From: FEN-1279 sp964501535
GTDB lineage: Bacteria; Bacteroidota; Ignavibacteria; Tepidaquicellales; Tepidaquicellaceae
Assembly: GCA_964501535.1 (NCBI GenBank)
Contig: CAZCSV010000003.1
Location: forward strand, 62,001-126,000
Reading direction: 5' to 3'
DNA: 64,000 bases
The notes under the pieces were generated by a model. That model saw only the letters and a program-made list of their open reading frames with translations, made no database searches and had not been told where the DNA came from. Below, piece after piece: positions 60,772 through 64,000 of this stretch (positions within the stretch are counted from its first letter, which is position 1; each line of letters opens with the position of its first letter). The translations under genes were made by a program, and so were the position numbers.

Positions 60772-62892
60772 ATGAATACACTACCCGAAGAATTCAAGAT
60801 ACAGAATGATTTCCCTGAGACCAATTTTGAAGATTGGAAAAAAACTGTTGAGAAAGATTTAGAAGGAGTAAATTTCGAACAGCGTTTAAAGACAAAAACG
60901 TATGAAGGAATTTACCTTCAGTTTATCTACACAAAAAAGAATACAGAGAAGTTACAGCATATGAAGAGCAAGCCGGGTTTTGAAAATTTCGTACGAGGAA
61001 CAAGACCTGATGGTTATTTGAGCAAATCATGGTTGATATCGCAGGAAACGCCCTATCCACTTCCTGAAGATTTTAATTCGGCTTTAAGATACGATTTAGG
61101 GCGGGGACAAAATTCGATTAACATAATTCTCGATAAAACCGTTCAGAGTTTAAAATTCGATAAAAGTATTATCGGTAAAAGCGGATTAATTGTTACAGAG
61201 ATAAGTGACCTTAAAAAAGCATTTGAAAGCATTGAACTGAATGATTATCCGATATTCATAAAAGCCGGATACAGCAATTTACCATTTTTAATGTTATTTG
61301 ACACATATTTAGGGCAAAAAGGATACAACAAAGGAAAAATTTGCGGAGCCATCGAAACGGACCCGATTGATTTCTTAGTAAGGGAAGGGTATTTACCGAT
61401 TCCACCGGAAAAAGTATTTGATGAAGCTGCAATTTCTGCAAAATGGGCGATTAAAAATTATCCGGGTATAAAAACAATAGGAATAAGCTCGCTACAATAT
61501 CACGATTCCGGTGCAAACATCGTGCAGGAAATCGGGTGCTCATTATCTACGGCGGCAGAGTACATAAAGCAAATGCTGAAAAGAGGAATAGGTATAAACG
61601 AAATTTCCAGAAGCATTAGATTCACTATTGGAATCGGTTCATTATATTTTCTCGAAGTTGCGAAACTAAGGGCAGTGAAGCTTTTATGGTCAAGTTTGAT
61701 AGATGCTTTCGGAGGAGACGAAGATGCGAAGAAAATTTTCATTCATGCCCGGACTTCATACAACAATCAGACGGTATACGACCCATACGTTAATATGCTT
61801 AGAACAACGACCGAAGCGTTTTCAGCGGTCATCGGAGGCGTTGACAGTCTGCATACGAACTGGTTCGACGAAACAATCGGACTACCCGATGAATTTTCCA
61901 GGAGGATTGCGAGGAACACGCAGATTATACTGAATGAAGAATCGCATTTGAACCAACTAATAGACCCGGTCGGCGGTTCATACTTTGTCGAAAATCTGAC
62001 AGATGAAATTACCAGGAAATCGTGGGCATATTTTCAGGAAATAGAAAAAAGAGGCGGAATATTAAGAGCACTCGAATCAGGGTTCATACAGGAAGAAATC
62101 GAGAAGACAGTAAGCGAGAAGAGAACAAATTTTGCAAAAAGAAGAACGACACAGATTGGCATCAATGCTTATGCAAATATAAAAGAGGAAAAGGCAGAAT
62201 ACAGAGGAGTAGATTACAGGGATACAATAAGAAAGAGATACAGTGAAAATTCACAAAAGAAGTACAAAGAAGACTACGAGGAGTTTTTGAAAAAATTAGA
62301 TATTGTAGGAAATTCAGAAAATTTATTTAAATATTCCTCTGCGGCAATTGAAAAAGGGGCAACAATTTTTGAAGTTGCATCGAGCATAAGAAGAGACAGC
62401 GGGAAAGGAATCAACATAAGACCTTTAAAGGTATACAGGACAGCGGAAATTTTCGAGGAGTTGAGGGATGCATCTTTAGAATACAAGAGAAAAAACGGAG
62501 TTCTTCCGAAAGTATTTTTGTTACCGATGGGACCGCTCAAGCAGAACAAAGCGAGGTCTGATTTTTCGAAAGGATTTTTTGAAATCGGAGGGTTTGAAGT
62601 GGTTTCCACGCAACGTTTCCACACAATCGAGGCGGCAATAGATGCGGGAATAAAATCAAATTCGAAAATCATAGTAATATGTTCGACGGACGAGACATAC
62701 CCCGAACTTGTACCTCCAATCGTAAAAGGAATAAAAGCGGAGGATAAAGATAAGATAATAATAGTAGCAGGATATCCGAAGGATTATGTTGACCAGTTTA
62801 AAGAGGCCGGAGTAGACGACTTTATATTTCTCGGTTGTGATGCACATAAAACAATAAAATCTCTAATGACGAAGACAGGAGTGATAAAATAA
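60772..62892 (+). CDS. mutA: Methylmalonyl-CoA mutase small subunit
   Basis: The 706-residue subunit begins with TNFEDWKKTVEKDLEG, carries the TIM-barrel segments HDSGANIVQEIG and ARTSYNNQTVYDPYVNMLRTTTEAFSAVIGG, and the C-terminal B12-binding-like fold (KVFLLPMGPLKQNKARSDFSKGFFE, DDFIFLGCDAHKT). In the heterodimeric enzyme the small subunit is catalytically inactive and lacks the DXHXXG cobalamin motif, as here. It pairs with MutB (overlapping TAATG). The enzyme interconverts succinyl-CoA and methylmalonyl-CoA, linking propionate to the Krebs cycle. Confidence 0.95.
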   Translation: MNTLPEEFKIQNDFPETNFEDWKKTVEKDLEGVNFEQRLKTKTYEGIYLQFIYTKKNTEKLQHMKSKPGFENFVRGTRPDGYLSKSWLISQETPYPLPEDFNSALRYDLGRGQNSINIILDKTVQSLKFDKSIIGKSGLIVTEISDLKKAFESIELNDYPIFIKAGYSNLPFLMLFDTYLGQKGYNKGKICGAIETDPIDFLVREGYLPIPPEKVFDEAAISAKWAIKNYPGIKTIGISSLQYHDSGANIVQEIGCSLSTAAEYIKQMLKRGIGINEISRSIRFTIGIGSLYFLEVAKLRAVKLLWSSLIDAFGGDEDAKKIFIHARTSYNNQTVYDPYVNMLRTTTEAFSAVIGGVDSLHTNWFDETIGLPDEFSRRIARNTQIILNEESHLNQLIDPVGGSYFVENLTDEITRKSWAYFQEIEKRGGILRALESGFIQEEIEKTVSEKRTNFAKRRTTQIGINAYANIKEEKAEYRGVDYRDTIRKRYSENSQKKYKEDYEEFLKKLDIVGNSENLFKYSSAAIEKGATIFEVASSIRRDSGKGINIRPLKVYRTAEIFEELRDASLEYKRKNGVLPKVFLLPMGPLKQNKARSDFSKGFFEIGGFEVVSTQRFHTIEAAIDAGIKSNSKIIVICSTDETYPELVPPIVKGIKAEDKDKIIIVAGYPKDYVDQFKEAGVDDFIFLGCDAHKTIKSLMTKTGVIK

Positions 62893-64000
62893 TGAAGATA
62901 CCCGATTTCACCAAAATAGAGCTCGTGTTTAAATCAAAATCCGTTTCCAAAAAAGAATGGGAAGAGAAATTAAAGAAAGCAACCGGAAAGACTGCAGAAG
63001 AATTCGTCTGGCATACGATGGAGCAGATACCGGTAAATCCATTATATACGGAAGAAGACACAAAGAACTTCGAGCATTTAACTTACATGCCGGGTGTTCC
63101 GCCGTTTCTGCGGGGACCTTATTCAACGATGTACGTACAAAGGCCGTGGACGATAAGGCAGTACGCGGGATTTTCAACGGCAGAGGAGAGCAATGCTTTT
63201 TATGCGAGGAATCTTGCGGCGGGACAAAAAGGTTTATCGGTAGCGTTTGATTTAGCTACACACAGGGGATACGATTCGGACCACGAGAGAGTGGTTGGTG
63301 ACGTAGGTAAAGCTGGTGTAGCAATAGATTCGGTAGAAGACATGAAAATTTTATTTTCGGGAATTCCGCTTGACAGGATGTCGGTTTCGATGACAATGAA
63401 CGGAGCTGTGCTTCCGGTACTTGCATTTTACATTGTTGCGGCGGAAGAGCAGGGAGTAAAATGGGAACAGCTTACCGGTACGATTCAGAACGATATATTA
63501 AAAGAGTACATGGTGAGAAACACTTACATATATCCGCCCGAGCCATCGATAAAATTAATTGCGGATATATTCAAGTTCACGTCACAAAACATGCCGAAGT
63601 TCAACAGCATAAGCATTTCGGGTTATCATATGCAGGAAGCAGGGGCTACTGCCGATTTGGAAATGGCATATACACTTGCTGATGGACTTGAATATGCACG
63701 GACAGGAATAAAAGCAGGAATGGATATAGATGCATTTGCTCCGAGGTTATCGTTTTTCTGGGCGGAAGGTATGAATTATTTTATGGAAGTTGCAAAGCTT
63801 CGAGCGGCGAGGGTGATATGGGCAAAGTTAATAAAGATGTTCAATCCGAAGAATCCGAAATCGATGGCTTTAAGGACGCACTCACAAACATCGGGATGGA
63901 GTTTAACGGAGCAGGACCCGTTTAACAATGTAATTAGGACCTGTATGGAAGCGATGGCGGCGGCTTTAGGGCATACGCAGTCACTTCATACGAATTCGCT
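62892..64000 (+). CDS. mutB: Methylmalonyl-CoA mutase large subunit (partial, 3' end outside window)
   Basis: ATG 62892-62894 overlaps the mutA stop. The 369 visible codons contain the substrate-binding barrel: RGPYSTMYVQRPWTIRQYAGF, AFDLATHRGYDSDHERV, VSMTMNGAVLPVLAFYI, SGYHMQEAGA and ALRTHSQTSGWSLT. The C-terminal cobalamin domain with DXHXXG lies beyond the right edge. It is the catalytic partner of MutA. Confidence 0.97.
   Translation, partial: MKIPDFTKIELVFKSKSVSKKEWEEKLKKATGKTAEEFVWHTMEQIPVNPLYTEEDTKNFEHLTYMPGVPPFLRGPYSTMYVQRPWTIRQYAGFSTAEESNAFYARNLAAGQKGLSVAFDLATHRGYDSDHERVVGDVGKAGVAIDSVEDMKILFSGIPLDRMSVSMTMNGAVLPVLAFYIVAAEEQGVKWEQLTGTIQNDILKEYMVRNTYIYPPEPSIKLIADIFKFTSQNMPKFNSISISGYHMQEAGATADLEMAYTLADGLEYARTGIKAGMDIDAFAPRLSFFWAEGMNYFMEVAKLRAARVIWAKLIKMFNPKNPKSMALRTHSQTSGWSLTEQDPFNNVIRTCMEAMAAALGHTQSLHTNS

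Overview
The window is AT-rich DNA from a member of the Ignavibacteria (Bacteroidota/Chlorobi relatives). The evidence is at least six secreted proteins ending in the type IX secretion (T9SS) type A sorting domain with the QNYPNPFNP signature, A-rich leaders that mostly lack a Shine-Dalgarno sequence, an outer-membrane TonB-type receptor, tandem gingipain-like C25 peptidases, and oxidative and anaerobic core metabolism (succinate dehydrogenase, indolepyruvate oxidoreductase, phosphotransacetylase/acetate kinase, methylmalonyl-CoA mutase). No phage, IS element, rRNA or CRISPR array was seen.

Layout: 0-1.4 kb holds a DnaJ-family fragment, radC and tRNA-Pro(GGG) on the minus strand. 1.6-8.3 kb is a surface/secretion block on the plus strand: beta-propeller protein, SUMF1-fold protein, a nearly cargo-less T9SS sorting-domain protein, a TonB-type receptor, and a T9SS protein with a stop codon in its signal peptide. 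8.3-10.9 kb has a membrane methyltransferase and an unrecognised three-gene cluster (a duplicated-domain protein and two zinc-ribbon proteins). 11.0-14.3 kb is sdhCDAB. 14.5-20.3 kb carries two polytopic glycosyltransferase-like proteins and a lamin-tail protein. 20.5-25.5 kb is a minus-strand operon of nucleoside phosphorylase, nuclease, M23 peptidase, guaB and a Bax-inhibitor-1 protein. 25.6-31.2 kb holds comEC, an Acg-type nitroreductase, a methyltransferase, an RluD-type pseudouridine synthase and a small TonB-C-like protein. 31.4-37.2 kb has an MltD-type transglycosylase, tRNA-Thr(TGT), a LytS/LytTR pair and a T9SS FSMPD protein. 37.3-39.5 kb is iorAB; 39.7-46.1 kb two paralogous C25 peptidases; 46.3-48.5 kb pta-ackA; 48.6-51.5 kb aquaporin, YbaN and a PAS kinase.

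The most unusual part is 51.7-60.4 kb, all on the minus strand. A sensor kinase with cytochrome-c-like CxxCH and CX4CH motifs, an NtrC-type sigma-54 activator and an archaemetzincin form a tight operon. Further upstream lie two divergent GcvH-like proteins sharing a GxTMYDGG motif. Between them sits a STAND-type NTPase/TPR gene with a small companion gene. Each of these two genes is interrupted by one in-frame UAA with no frameshift; in the STAND gene the stop fills exactly one position of a 42-residue TPR register. A third in-frame UAA breaks the T9SS gene at 7.3 kb. The window ends with mutA and the first half of mutB.

The genes suggest a heterotrophic cell that ferments or respires peptides: secreted C25 peptidases supply amino acids, IorAB and MutAB handle 2-oxo acids and propionyl units, Pta-AckA conserves ATP and Sdh feeds the quinone pool. 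All functional assignments come from motif reading; no database search was run.
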